Positions 22,561 through 36,983 of a stretch of 64,000 bases of DNA are shown in pieces. The notes below the pieces were generated by a model, which made no database searches, had not been told where the DNA came from, and saw only the letters and a program-made list of their open reading frames with translations. The position numbers and the translations under genes are program-made. The number at the start of each line of letters is the position of its first letter. Within the stretch, counting starts at the first letter, position 1. Source of the DNA: Sapria himalayana (taxonomy: Eukaryota; Streptophyta; Magnoliopsida; Malpighiales; Rafflesiaceae); the NCBI GenBank assembly GCA_029783825.1, contig JAREIK010017160.1, positions 1 to 64,000 of the forward strand, given 5' to 3'.

Positions 22561-23840
22561 GCGCAAAGATTTCTAGGTGATTAGCTATCCCAGTAATATC
22601 CTTAAACAAATATTTTTAACTTCAAAATTTTTATAAGTTACAGTATATTAATGTTTGTGCAATTGTACTAATTATCTGACTATTAATATATTATATATAT
22701 TCTATGCAATCAATATAATTAGTTGATTACAAAATTATCTTTGGCAAGTTCACTCAAGCACAACTCCTTTATACCAAGGTATTGGAAAAAAGTCCTTCGG
22801 ACATGATGTGAGTGTAATATCAAAAAATTTAAAATAATACTTCATTTAGAATAACATAATGTAGTGTAGATTATATATCTTCTCTCTTACAGTAAAATTT
22901 CCTTCTAAATATTAGAGTTTGTTAAATTTTTTACTTATTTATTCTCAACTTACTCATCAACAATCCATTACTAGCCAAGTTAAAAAAATTATATCCTAAT
23001 ATTAATAATATTTCTATATTATAATATGCAATGTGTCGATTAAAAAAAAAATATCAGAGCTTCTTATCTTTCATGCCAACCAAATATAAATAGAAATTCA
23101 TTATATCCTATACACTCAAAAAAAAGGAACCTAATTGAGATAATCAAAAACAAATTAAATACTTAGTTATCTTTATTGATAATTAGTCACAATATATGTA
23201 AGCATTTCTTATTCATGATAAATCACATATACTTTTTATTTTTAAAATATTTCATAAAATAATTAAAATCAATTTAATAAAATTATCAAAAAAATAAGAA
23301 ATAAAAATGCATTATAATACATGTGAATCAAATTCAACACACATAATATGAATCATGAAATTATAACAGCAATGATATAAGTTGGCCCCTTGATAGAGTA
23401 GGACTACTAAAATACATGACCATGCTGAAATAAGTCAATATGAGATTATAACTTATTTGTTTAAGTCAATTTACTTAAAGATCAAGAAACATATAGATTG
23501 ATGTGTGGATGTTACATTTTAGAAATGTGTGTCATTATTGACACATCCTTTTAGTAAATTGCACATCCTTTTAGAAAATTGAGTGAAAAAAAACCAAATG
23601 GTTTTATAAAATGGGAGAGTTAAAACAAGATAAATAACAAAGAAACATTTATGTTGACCGCTAGAGGCACGAAACTTTTGACTGTGCTAGGTTTCAACTA
23701 AACCATTCAAAATCAAAAGTATTTTTTCTACTCAACAATAAGTAACATCTTTGCACTTTGTTTAATTATATTCACTTGGATAATTGGTTAGTTCCTAGTC
23801 CCAAACAAGATTCAGATATGAAATTTACTGGATCTATAAC
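22561..23840. other. AT-rich intron sequence
   Basis: Nothing recognised before the GATA array begins. Confidence 0.4.
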
Positions 23841-25112
23841 AAGATAGACATATAGAAAGAAAGATAGTTAAATAGATAGATGGATGGATATATAGATAGA
23901 TATATAGACATATAAATAGGTAGATAAATAAGTAGATAGGTAGATAGACAAATAAATAAATAGATTAATATATAGATAAATAAATAGATAGGCAGACAGG
24001 TCAATATTCAGATATATAAAAAGATCGATAGACAAGTAGAAAGATCAATATTCAGATAGAAATATAGATAGAAAGATAGTGAAATTGACAGATAAACAAA
24101 TAGATAGATAGACAAATAGATAGATAAATAAACACGTAGACATATAGATGGATAGATAGATAAACAGATAGATAGTCAAAAAAATATATAGAGATATAGA
24201 CAAATAGACAGACAGACAGATATATATATATATATATATATAGTTAGATAAATAGATTGTCAGATAGAAATATTGATAGATAGACAAATAGATGGATAGA
24301 GATATAGAAAGATATATAGATAGGTAAATAAACAGATTGATATATAGACTGATAAAGTGCTAGACAGATCGACAAATAGGTAGACAGATTGATTGATTGA
24401 TTGATTGATCTATTGACAAATATGTAGAAAGATATATAAAAAGATAGATAGATATAAAGATAGCCAGATAAATAAATAGATAGGTAGATATACAAAAAGA
24501 AAGACAGATAGATATATAGAATTATAGATAGACAGAAAGATATATAGATAGATAGATAGGCAGATAGACAAATAGAGAGATAGAAAGAGATAAATAGACA
24601 AATCAATAGAGCGGTAGATAGGTAGATATAAAAATAGATAGATATACAAATAGTAAGATTAGTAGATAGGTAGATAAAAAAATAGATAGATAGATAGATA
24701 GATAGTTTGATAGACAAATGGATAGATTGGCAGATAGATATATAGATAGGAAAATAGATAGATAGTTAGACATATAGACCAATAGATATATAGATAGATA
24801 AACTTATAGACTGATAGAATAATAGACTAATAGATAGAAGGATAGTTAGAAAGATAGATTGATTGATAAATAAATAGATAGATAAACACATAGTTATATA
24901 ATTAGATAGATAGATGGATAGCTAAACAAATAAATAGATAAAAAGATAGATAGATAGACACATCGACAAATATACATATAGGCTGATAGGCAGATAGAGA
25001 AATAAATAGATAGAATGATCAGATAGATAGACAGATAGTCATATAGACATATAAACAAATAGATAGATATGCAAATAGACAGATAAATAGATAGATATAA
25101 AAATAGATAGTC

Positions 25113-25153
<41 letters not shown>

Positions 25154-25532
25154 CTAATAGACTGAAAGATAGAAAGATTTATTGATAGATAGATAGAAAG
25201 ATTTATTGATAGATAGATAGAAAGATTTATTGATAGAAAGATAGTTAGATAGATATCAAGTTAGTTAGATAATTAGTTAGATAGATAGATTGTTAGATAG
25301 TTAGATAGATTGATAGATAAATACAAAGATAGACAGACAAACAGATAGATAGATAGACATATAGAAATTTACATATATAGATAGATAGATATATAAATAG
25401 ATAGACATATAAATAGATAAATAGATAGACATAGAGATATATAAACACATAGAATATAGATTAATAAATAGACAGATATATAGATAGACAAATAGATATA
25501 TAGATAGATAGATAGACATATAGATATATATA

Positions 25533-25566
<34 letters not shown>

Positions 25567-26648
25567 GATTGATAAAAATATAAACAAATAGATATATATA
25601 CATATAAATAGAAAGACAGATAGATAGATAAACATATAAACAAATAAATAGATATAAAGAAAGATAGAAAGACATAATTAATAGAAACATAGATAGATAG
25701 ATTAATAGTCTGATAAATTGATTGATAGATAGACAGATAGATAAATTGATAGATAAATAGATAGAGAGAAAAAGAGATTGGTAGATTGTATATATATAGA
25801 TAGATAGATAGACCAAAAGAATGAAAGTTGATATATTGATAGAAAGATAGACATATACACAAAAGGACAAATAGACAGATATATCAAAAGACAAATTGAC
25901 AGATAAATAGATAGTAAGATATAAAAATATATAAATATACATATTAATAGTCAGAAAAATAAACATTTAGATGGATAGATAGATAGACAAGTATGCAAAT
26001 ATATAAAAATAATGATATACAAATACATAGATATATAGGCAAATAGATAGATAGATAGATAGATAGACAGATAGACAAATAAGTAGATAGGTAGATAGAA
26101 GAATAGACAGATATATAGAACTATATATATATATAGTTAGATAGATAATTAGATTGGCAAATAAAGAGATTGGCAAATAAAGAGATTGGCAAATAAATAG
26201 ATACACATATAAACATATAGAGAGAAAGATAGATAGGCTGATAGATAGAAACATAGTTAGATAGACAGATAGATAGATATTTAGATAGATAGTTAGATAG
26301 ACAAATAGGCAAATATATAGAAAGAAAGATAGAAAAATCGATAGATTAATAGGAAAATAAATAGATAGATAGATAGGCAAATAGATAGATAGAAAGATAG
26401 GCAAATAGATAGATAGATTGCTAGACAAATAGGTTGATAGGTAGATAGATAGACAGATGGACAGATAGAGAGATATATAGTTAGATATATAATTAGATAG
26501 ATAAATAAATAGATTGGTAGATAGACATAAACACATATAAACATATAGATAGATAGATTGATTGATTGATAAAAACATAGGAAGATAATTAAATAGATAG
26601 ACAGATAGACAAACAGATAGACAGAAAGATAGATAAATATATAGATAG

Positions 26649-26696
<48 letters not shown>

Positions 26697-26878
26697 AAAT
26701 AGAAATATTGACAAATAGATAGATAGATAGACAGAAAGAAAGAGATTGATTGATAAATTGATTTCTACATAAATTGATAGATAGATAGATAGATAAAGAG
26801 ATAGATAGATATATAGGTAGATAGTTTGATAGATACATAGATATATTGACAAATTGACAAATATATTGATATATAGCT

Positions 26879-26921
<43 letters not shown>

Positions 26922-27251
26922 GATAAAAAGATAGGTTGATATAGTGATAAACAATTAGACAGATAGATAGATAGATAGATAGATAGAAATATATATAGTT
27001 TGATTAATAAATAAATAGATAGAAAGATAGATAGATAAATATTTATACAAACAGATAGATAGATAGATAGATAGACATATAAAAAAGTAGATATATAGAC
27101 AAATAGCCATATTGACATATATAAAGATGAATAGACAAAAATTAAAACTATTACATAGATAGATATATAAATAGATAAAGATATATAGGTTTACAATTAG
27201 ATAGATATATAAATAAATAGATAGCTTGATATACAGATAGATAGATGGACC

Positions 27252-27289
<38 letters not shown>

Positions 27290-27455
27290 CCAATAGATAG
27301 ATAATTAGATGGATAAATAGATAGATAGATAGATAAAAAAATGGATAAATAGAAAGATAGACATATAGATAGATAGATTGATAGATAGATTGACAGATAG
27401 ACAAATAGATAGATAGTTAGATAGATAAAAAGATAGATAAATTGATAGAAAGATA
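23841..27455 (+). repeat. Degenerate (GATA)n array 1, 3.6 kb
   Basis: Almost continuous GATA on the + strand, mixed with GACA, GATT and AATA variants and five or more (TA)n blocks (for example 24,221-24,240, 25,112-25,150, 26,650-26,692 and 26,883-26,920). Larger units are visible: AAAGATTTATTGATAGATAG three times at about 25,170-25,225, AGATTGGCAAATAA three times at 26,150-26,192, and a ~340-bp duplication at 26,060-26,580. The antisense frames encode endless Tyr-Leu-Ser-Ile runs and are not proteins. Confidence 0.95.
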
Positions 27456-28606
27456 CACTAATAACAAAATATTGATTTAGCTATGAAATTTTAGCTAGAG
27501 AATTTTAGCTAGGGATCAATCCCAAGCTAAATTGTGAGGGATTAGTTAGGGAATAATAAGAAATTTATGTTTTTTCATTAAAATAAAAATTTACAACGAA
27601 TTACAATAGATTAGAGATGGATTATCGATGAAATAATTTCGTAAATTGCACATCAGAAAAAAGTGGGGAATTTAGTAACGAATTAGCGATTGAATATTTT
27701 CGTAAATTTTGGTCAAAAAAAGTGGGAAATATAACGATGTAATAAGTGATGGAATTTCCGTAGCTAATAAAATCTGGAATTTAGCGATGGATTTTGTGAT
27801 ATAATTTCCCTAGCTAATTAAATCTTGAATTTAGCGATGGATTTAGCGACGGAATTTTCCTACCTAATAAAACCCGGATTTTAGCGACGGATTTAGTGAC
27901 GAAATTTCCCTAACTAATATAATCTGAAATTTAGCGATGGATTTAGCGATGGATTTTTCCTACCTAATAAAATCCTTAATTTAGTGACGGATTTAACGAT
28001 AGAAACATATCTAATAAAATCTAAAATTAGTGTCGAATTTAGCGATGAAATTTTTCTAGCTAATAAAATCTGAAAATTATCGATAGATTTAATGACAGAA
28101 TTTCCTTAATTAATAAAATCTAGAAATTAGTAATAGATTTAGCAACAGATTTTCTCTAGCTATTAAAATCCAGAATTTAGCTATGGATTTAGCGATAGAA
28201 TTTTCCTAGCTAATTACATCCGTAACATAGCGACAGATTTCATCTATGGAGTTCCCTAGCTAATTACACACTGAACATAGTGACGACTTTTAGTGACATA
28301 ATTTCTCTTGCTAATTACATATCGAAAATATAGCTACGTATTTAGCGATGAAATTTCCCTTTCTAATTACATACTTAATATAGCGATGGATTGTATCGAT
28401 GAAACTTCTCTAGCCAATTACTTCTTGAATATAGTGACTGATTTTAGTGACTTAATTTCACTAACTAATAAAATCCGAAATATATCGACGGATTTTGTAA
28501 GGGAACTTCTCTAGCTAATTAAATCCGGGATATACTGACGGATTTAGTAACTAAACTTCCCTAGCTAATTAAATTCAAAACATAGCGACGAAATTTTCCT
28601 AGTCAA
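27456..28606 (+). mobile_element. CACTA-like terminus with ~50-bp subterminal repeats
   Basis: The GATA array stops abruptly at CACTAATAACAAAAT, the form of a CACTA (En/Spm) terminal inverted repeat. There follow about 20 units of ~50 bp built on TTTAGCGACGGA and CCTAGCTAATAAAATC, the typical subterminal repeat style of CACTA elements. The left flank is ATA. No opposite terminus was proven and no transposase is recognised. The clean junction with the array suggests insertion into it. Confidence 0.65.
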
Positions 28607-30836
28607 TATTTAATTATTTAATTTTTTATAATTTATTATTAGTCTTAATATTTTATTTAATTTTGTTTATTAAATTATGTTAATGGTCTATAGATGAGCG
28701 ATCCTTGAGAGTTATATTCTCCTCATAAAATCATAAAAAAATGATATTATAAATAAATAATTTTAAAAATATAAAAATACAAAAAATTTATATTAATAAG
28801 GACTAGCATATATATTTTTATGATGTATTAATTTTTTATAAAATTATAAATAAAATTTTTCTAAAATTTTTAATTAAGAACCATAAAAATTTATAAAGTA
28901 ATATTAAATAATTAATTCAATAAGTATAATAATTTATTTCGATATTTTAAAATTAAATTAATATACATTAAAATTTTTACTAATATAAATGTAAACTAAT
29001 TCATTGTATAATAAGATATAAAATATTTTCAGAAATATCTGAATTGATGAATAAACTAGTAAATATTATTATGATTATTAGTATAACAAAATTTTATGAT
29101 TATAGGAAACATTTAAAAAATATAATTAATACAAAATTTGAAATTTTTGAAATATAATGAAAATAATTAAGAATTAAAGTTAAAAGAAAATAAATTAATA
29201 TTTAAAAATAAATACATATATGTTTGCCCCTACTAAAATTATAAGAATTAAATAATTAAGTAATATTTTTTCTATTAGCTTTTAACATTCGGTCTTTATT
29301 AAAATAATTATTATAACTTTTTTTAATTATCTTATCACTTTAAGTAATTTTTGAATTTTAAAAATTATAAATGATATCAAATAATTTGTAATTTTATGTC
29401 TTTAAAATTATTACATATTATCTTCATAAAAATTAATATGATTAATTCTTAAAATTTTATAACCATAAAATATAAATTTTTATATATTTTTTAACATAGA
29501 GTATTTTATAACACTTGTGAGAGTGACTAGAGGACAAATCATCTTTTCGTGTATGCCTTATTATATGAAATTTGTTAATTTCGTAGCTATTTTATATTTT
29601 TTTATAAGGTTAAACATATATTTTATTAAATTATTTATATATTTATTATTTAATTAATATTATAATAAAAAATTGTAAGATGTATATTTTTAATTTATAC
29701 CTTGCTACACGCACATTAATTTATTTGAAAAAATTATGATGGTAAATAAATTAAATGAGTCTTTTTGTATTATATATATATATATATATATATTATTTAT
29801 TTAATGTTTTTATAATTAAAAATAAAAATATTTTGGAAATACATATAATTTGTTTATTTTTGAAATATATTTATTGTTTATTCTGTCGAGACTAAGTCCC
29901 CCATCTTTCTCTCGACATTTTAAAATAATAAGCGGCGCGACACCTCCTCAGTCCTCCATACTTTTCTTGACACCGACGCAACATAAACATATTCAAATTA
30001 AGCGATAATTTGTTATTGATATTATGTACTTTTTCTACCCTAATTCTTCATCGATTATCTTAATGCATATTGATTCTATTAATTTTTTTTCCGAAATTCT
30101 TTTTTAATCGTATACTTTAACTTAATTATACTTATTGCGATGCATACCTAATGTATATGTGTTGTGTTGGGCAGTAGGTATGCTAATATAAACTTAATTT
30201 AATTATACTTTTTTTAATACATATTCTGTTAATTTAATTATACTTTTTTTAAATACATATTCTGTTAATTTAATTATAATTGGATTGGTTATATAAACTT
30301 AATCGTATATAACACAATATGGGTGTTTTATGTTGGGCAGTGTGTATATAACACATAAATATATAAGTGTATTTTATTATATTTATAACTATAAAAATAG
30401 TTTACATAAACATAAATATATATAAATATAACAACATTCATACTGGATTAAAATATATAAGATATTCACCTCATCTGACATACATTATTTCCTACATGAA
30501 TTGATGCCGATGACTTTTTGATGGGTTTGAGAAGTTCCACCTATATGGATGAGCAGATCTCACATATTTTATCACCACTATAGCCATTAACTCATAAATT
30601 GTATAACCATGGACTTGTTACTGTTTACTTTTTGTAAACAAACCATAGAATTGTTTACTTGAGTAAACATTATAAACTATTTAATTATTGTAAGCTTAGA
30701 TAATGAAGAACCTTTGATAATTAATCCAAATAATCAATATCTATGAAATGATAATCCAGATTCATAGAATTAACTTTATTACTTGTTAAACTCATATACT
30801 TGTGATATATTTTATCGTGCTATAAAATAAATAACA
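28607..30836. other. AT-rich sequence
   Basis: No gene recognised. One GC-richer patch lies at about 29,885-29,990 (CGGCGCGACACC). It could be the interior of the CACTA-like element, an older insert, or further decayed copia. Confidence 0.4.
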
Positions 30837-31320
30837 CTTACATTGATTTTTGTAGTGTCTTATCTCTCTATAATTTCAATACTTAATGGTCTTTGAGTTA
30901 TTATAATTACAATGATTCTTAGATTTAGACCTCTTGTTTTTTGATCTGCTTTGAAGTTTTCTCTTGGTTGAATTTTTTACAATTAACTTTGTATATAATT
31001 CTAAAGAGGTTGATATTTCACTTATCTATCTCTGTTGAATCTCCTTGCTTAGAATTAGATCATGAAGATAATAAAATTTCAATTTATTAGTTCTTGATGA
31101 ACTATGCACAACTATAATTGTAATACATTAATATTTGATAGAGAACACTGAAGTATGAATACATATACTTCATCATTGACTTCAATACCAAACAAACATA
31201 ATTGGGTTGTGATTGTGTTGACTTCATTGAGTTGTTGGCTCATTGAAGTGATTTCTGTCAAATTTAGATTGAGAAAACACCTCATCATGTGCACTTTTGT
31301 AGCATCAATTAGTTTTCGTA
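30837..31320 (-). pseudogene. Ty1/copia gag fossil (UBN2 domain to zinc knuckle)
   Basis: The minus strand reads LNLTEITSMSQQLNEVNTIT then TQLCLFGIEVNDEVYVFIL, close to the copia gag pattern L-x-EG-x-S-x-x-x-HLNEFN-x-I, then QL-x-x-x-GI-x-x-x-DE. After frameshifts come LILSKEIQQR, SKNKRSKSKN and a decayed CCHC knuckle at 30,837-30,881 (Y, stop, NYREIRHYKNQCK, where CWNCG-x-x-GHYKNQC is expected). Pol is not recognisable downstream. Confidence 0.7.
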
Positions 31321-31798
31321 TATACTAGCAAGAGCCATCGTAAGCCTTACTATGCTCTTCTCATTTTTTTATATTGGAAGTAAGTTGATAAGATATCATA
31401 TTTCAGATGAATTCAAGTGCTAGTATGTGCTCTTCTTTATTCATAGACTCTATCATCTTCCTCAGAAGGGGTTGATATAGATTTTTTAGTATATATAATC
31501 TTCCATCTATATTATCTAGAATCCAAATTTTTTTGCATAAATTTTTTTTATTTTAACTTTTCCCTCATATGTAATCATTACTATCTACAAAATATGAATT
31601 CTTCTAGACAATTCTTGCAAAACACTATGCATAAGAATTGAGAACACCTCTTTTGACATGCTGATATTGTCTGCAAAATTTTTATTATTCATTAAATTCA
31701 TTATTATCATCAATAGTAACTTTGCCCAATGGTCCATCATAATGCACAACCTAAACCACCACTACCAATTGTTGAGAATAACTTGATTTCCTATTTGT
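31321..31798. other. Sequence between copia gag fossil and GATA array 2
   Basis: Moderately AT-rich. It may hold the copia 5' leader in minus orientation, but no primer site or LTR end was found. It meets the GATA array at CTATTTGTTA|GATAG. Confidence 0.35.
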
Positions 31799-32794
31799 TA
31801 GATAGACATTTAGATAAACTAACAAATATAAAGGTAACAGATAGAATGATTGATAGATAGATGATAGATATATTAATATATATAAATATATATAGAAAGA
31901 TTGACAAATAGGCTGATAAATATAAAGACGGTTAGATAGTTAGAGAGATAAAAAAATAGAAAGAAGATATATAGATAAATTGATAGATATAATAGTTAGA
32001 TAGTTACATAGATATATAGATTGGCATATAAACATTTTGACATAAAATCATTTAGAAAGAAGGATAAATAGATAGACAAACATATAGATAAACATATAGA
32101 TGAATACATAGATATACAAATAGATTGAAAGATATATTGATAGTCAGATTGATAGATAGTCTAATAGACTAATAAACTAATGGACTGGTAGATTGATAGA
32201 GAGGTAGATAGATAGATAGACAGATAGATAAATTAAAAATTAGAAAGACAAATAAATAGATAGATAGGTAGGTAGAGAGCTATATAGATAGATAGATAGA
32301 TATAAACATAGATAGATAGATAGACAAATAAGTAGATGTATATTAAGATAGATAGATAAACAGATAGATATATATTAGATAGACAAATAGATAGGTTAAT
32401 TGATAGAAATATAGATTGATTAATAAATAGATAGATATAAAGATAGATTGACATTTAGAAAGGTATATAGATAGAGAGATAAATAGTCATATATATAGAC
32501 AGATATATAAATAGATTATTAGACAGGTAGATAAAAAATAGATATAAACATAGATAGATAGATAGATACATAGATATAAAGATAGATTAATATACATATT
32601 TATAGAATGATAGATAGACATATTGATAGATAGATAGATTTATATAAGATTGATATACAAATTTATTGATAGAATGATCGACAAATTGATAGAGAGATTG
32701 ATAGACTATTTGATAGAAAGATTGATAAACATAGTGATAGATATATAAATAAATAGACAAACTTATGGAGAGTTAGATACTTACATACAAAGAT

Positions 32795-32830
<36 letters not shown>

Positions 32831-33040
32831 CTGATTGATTGAGTGATATATAGATAGATAGATAGATATACAGATAGATAGACAGAAATATAGATAGAAA
32901 ACAGACAAACAGATAGATATATAGATAAATAGACATATTGATAGATAGTTAGATAAACAAATATATAGATAAATAGATAGATAGATATATAGATAGACAA
33001 ATAGATAGACATATAGTAAGACAGATAGATAGACACATAG

Positions 33041-33075
<35 letters not shown>

Positions 33076-33686
33076 AATAGATATATAGATTGATAGATAA
33101 ATATATAGATTAATTGATTAATTGACAGATAGATATATAGATAGATAAATAAATATATAGATATATAGATAGATAGTTAGATAAACAACTATATTTAAAA
33201 ATATATAGATAGACAAATAGATAAACATATAGTTAGATAGATTGATAGACACATATATAGATAGATAGATATATATACAAATAGATAGATTGATAGATAA
33301 AAAAATAGATTGCTAGATAGATTTATTGACTGATAGATATATAGATAGATAAATAGATAGAGACATAGATAAAAAATTGATAGATATATAGATAGATAGA
33401 GACATAGATAAAAAAATTGATAGATATATAGATAGATAGAAAGATAAATAGATAGTTAGATAGAAAGAAGATAGATAAATAGATATATTGATAGATATAT
33501 AGATAGACAAATAGATAGATAGACAGACAAATAGACAGACAAACAGATATATATATATATATTGATAGATAGTTAGATAGATATATATATTGATAGATAG
33601 TTAGATAAACAAATATATACACAAATAGATAGATAGATATATAGATAGAAAAATAGATAGACATATAGTAAGACAGATAGACACAT

Positions 33687-33720
<34 letters not shown>

Positions 33721-33929
33721 GAATAGATTGATTGATTGATAGATAGATAGATAAATATATAGATTTATTGATTGATTTACAGATAGATATATAGATAGAT
33801 AATTAGATAGATAAGTAGATAGATAGTTAGATAAACAAATATATAGAAAAATAGATGATAGATATATAGAAAGACAAATAAATAGTCAAATAGATATGCA
33901 TATAGTTAGATAGATTGATAGACACATAG

Positions 33930-33970
<41 letters not shown>

Positions 33971-34880
33971 AATAGATAGATAGATAGATAGATAAGTAGA
34001 TTGATTGATTGACAGATAGATATATATATATATATATATAAATAAATAGATAGATAGATAGAGATAAAAAATTTGATAGATATATAGATAGATAGATAAA
34101 TAAATAAATAGATAGAGAGATAAATAAATAGATAGAGAGATAAATAGATAGTTAGATAGAAACATAGATAGATAAATAGATATATTAATAGATATATAGA
34201 CAAATAGATAGATTGATTGATTGACATATAGATAGATATATAGACATATAGATAGAGAGATAGATTGACAGATAGATAGATATATAGATAAGTAGATAGA
34301 TAGATAGATAGATAGACATAAAAATAGATAGATAAATATATTGATATGTAGATAGACTGATAGATAGATAGATAGATAGATAAAAAGATAGATAGAATGA
34401 TAGACATATAGATAGACAGATTAATAGACAAAATAATAGATAGATTAATAATTTGTATCAATATATAGATTTAAAGAAGATTGATAGACAAATTGATAGA
34501 GAGAATGATAGACAGATTGAAAGACAAATTGAATGACAGATAGATAGACAAATAGATAGACAAATTGATAAAAATATAGATAAACAGATAGATAGACAGA
34601 TAGAAAGATAGATATATAAAAAGATTAATAGACAAATAGATTGAAAAATAGATTGACAGATAGATAGACATATAGATAGATAAAAATATATTCGGATATA
34701 TAGACATATAAATAGATAGAAAGATATACTAATAAATAAACAGATATATAGATAGAAAGATAGATGGAAAGATAGATAGACATTTAGATATAAAGATAGA
34801 TTGATTGATTGATTGATTGATTGATAGATAGATAGATAAAAAAATAAATAGATAGATAGAAAAATAGATACATAGATAGA

Positions 34881-34912
<32 letters not shown>

Positions 34913-36073
34913 TTGATATACAAATATATAGATAAATATAAAGAAAGATTAATAGATAAATAGATATATAGATAGTCAGATTGATAATTTGTTTGAAAGT
35001 TAGATTGATAGACATATTGATATATAGTTTGATAGCCAAATTGATACACATATTAATAAACAATTTGGTAAATATATTTAAAGATAGATATATTGATAGA
35101 ATTATAAATATATAGATAGACAGATAAATAGACATTTTGATAAATAGATAGATAGACAGATAGATGAAAAATAAATAAATATATATATAGATAAATAGAT
35201 TGATAGACAAATAAATAGGCAAAAAAATAGAAAAAAAAAAGAAGAAAAGTTTGATAGATAAACATATAGATATATAGAGAGATTGAAAGATAGATTGACA
35301 GATAAATAGTCAGCTAAATAGACACATAAATAGATAGATCGATTGATCGATAGATAAATAGTTAGATAGATAGTAATATAGAACTATAGACCAATAGACA
35401 AATAGATAATTATATAGATTGATTGATTGATTGATAGGCAGATAGACAGTCAAATAGACAAATAGTAATATGGGAATATATACAGATAGATAAATAGATA
35501 TGTATATAGATTGATTGATTGATAGTCAGATATGCATATAGATAAATAAACAGATAGACAGACAGATAGGCAGGTAAATAATTAGAGAGATAGATATATA
35601 GATAGATAGCCAGAAACATAGATATATAGATAGACAGATTAATAGACATAATAATCGACGGATTTCTAGATAGATTGATAGAGAGATTGATAGACAGCTT
35701 GATAGACATATTGATAGATAGATTGATAGGTAGAATGTAAAACTGATTGAAAGACTAATAGATAGATAGATAGATAGTCAAATTGATTAAAAGGTAGATA
35801 GATAAATAATATAGAGAGATAAATAGATAGATTATTAGTCAAATAGATTGATAGATAAATTGAGAGATAGATTGAAAAATAGATAGATAGATAGATAGAT
35901 ATATAGTCATATAGATAGACATATAGATATATTGAAAAATAAATAGAATGATAGACAGATAAATATACTAATAGATAGACTGAAAGATAGACAGACACAC
36001 AGATAGATAGATAAATAGATTGATAAATAGATAAAAAGATAGTTAGAATGATAGATAGATAAATAGATAGATA

Positions 36074-36104
<31 letters not shown>

Positions 36105-36946
36105 GATAGATAGATAGATAGAAACATACATAGCCAAATCGATAGGAAAATATATAAATAGATTAAAAATTATATAGGCAAATAGATAGTCAGATTGATA
36201 ATTAGATTGAAAGATAGATTGAAAGTCATATTTATAGCCAAATTGATAGCTAAATTGTTAGACAGATTGATAGGCAAATTGGTAGAGAGATTGTTAGATA
36301 TATTTATATACAGAAATATATACATATGGATATTCATTTATATAGATAGATAGATAGATAAATAGGTAAAAAATAGTTTTGATAGATAGATAGACAGATA
36401 GACAGAAATATAGATAGAAAAATAGACCGATGGATAGATAGATAGAGATAAAGATATACAAAAAAATAGACCGATAGATAGACAGATAAATAGATACATA
36501 GAAAGATAGATAGATTGATTGATTGATAAATAGATAGATAGATAGACAAGAAAAAGATAGACAGATAGATAGATAGACATACAAATAGACATATAGATAG
36601 ATAGACAAAGTGGAAGACATATTGAAAGAAAGATAAATAGACGAATAAACTAATAGATAGAGAAACATATAGATAGACATATAGATAGGTAGATATACAA
36701 ATAGAAAGAAAAATAAATAGATAGACAAAATGATAGATAGATAGATATATTTATAATTAAAAAACATATAGACATATAAATAGATAGACATATCTAAAGA
36801 AAGACAAATGGATAGTAAGATAGACATGTAGATTGATAGGTAGATAGACAAAAGATAGATATACATATATTTATATAGACAGATAGTTAGATAGACAGAT
36901 AAATAAATAGATAGAAAACTAGTTATATAGATATATTGACAGACAA

Positions 36947-36983
<37 letters not shown>

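Noticed and set aside
27456..30857. A 3.4-kb CACTA element ending in TTTTTGTAGTG at 30,857
   Set aside because: The flanks differ (ATA against TCT) and the supposed right end is the decayed zinc knuckle of a copia gag on the minus strand.
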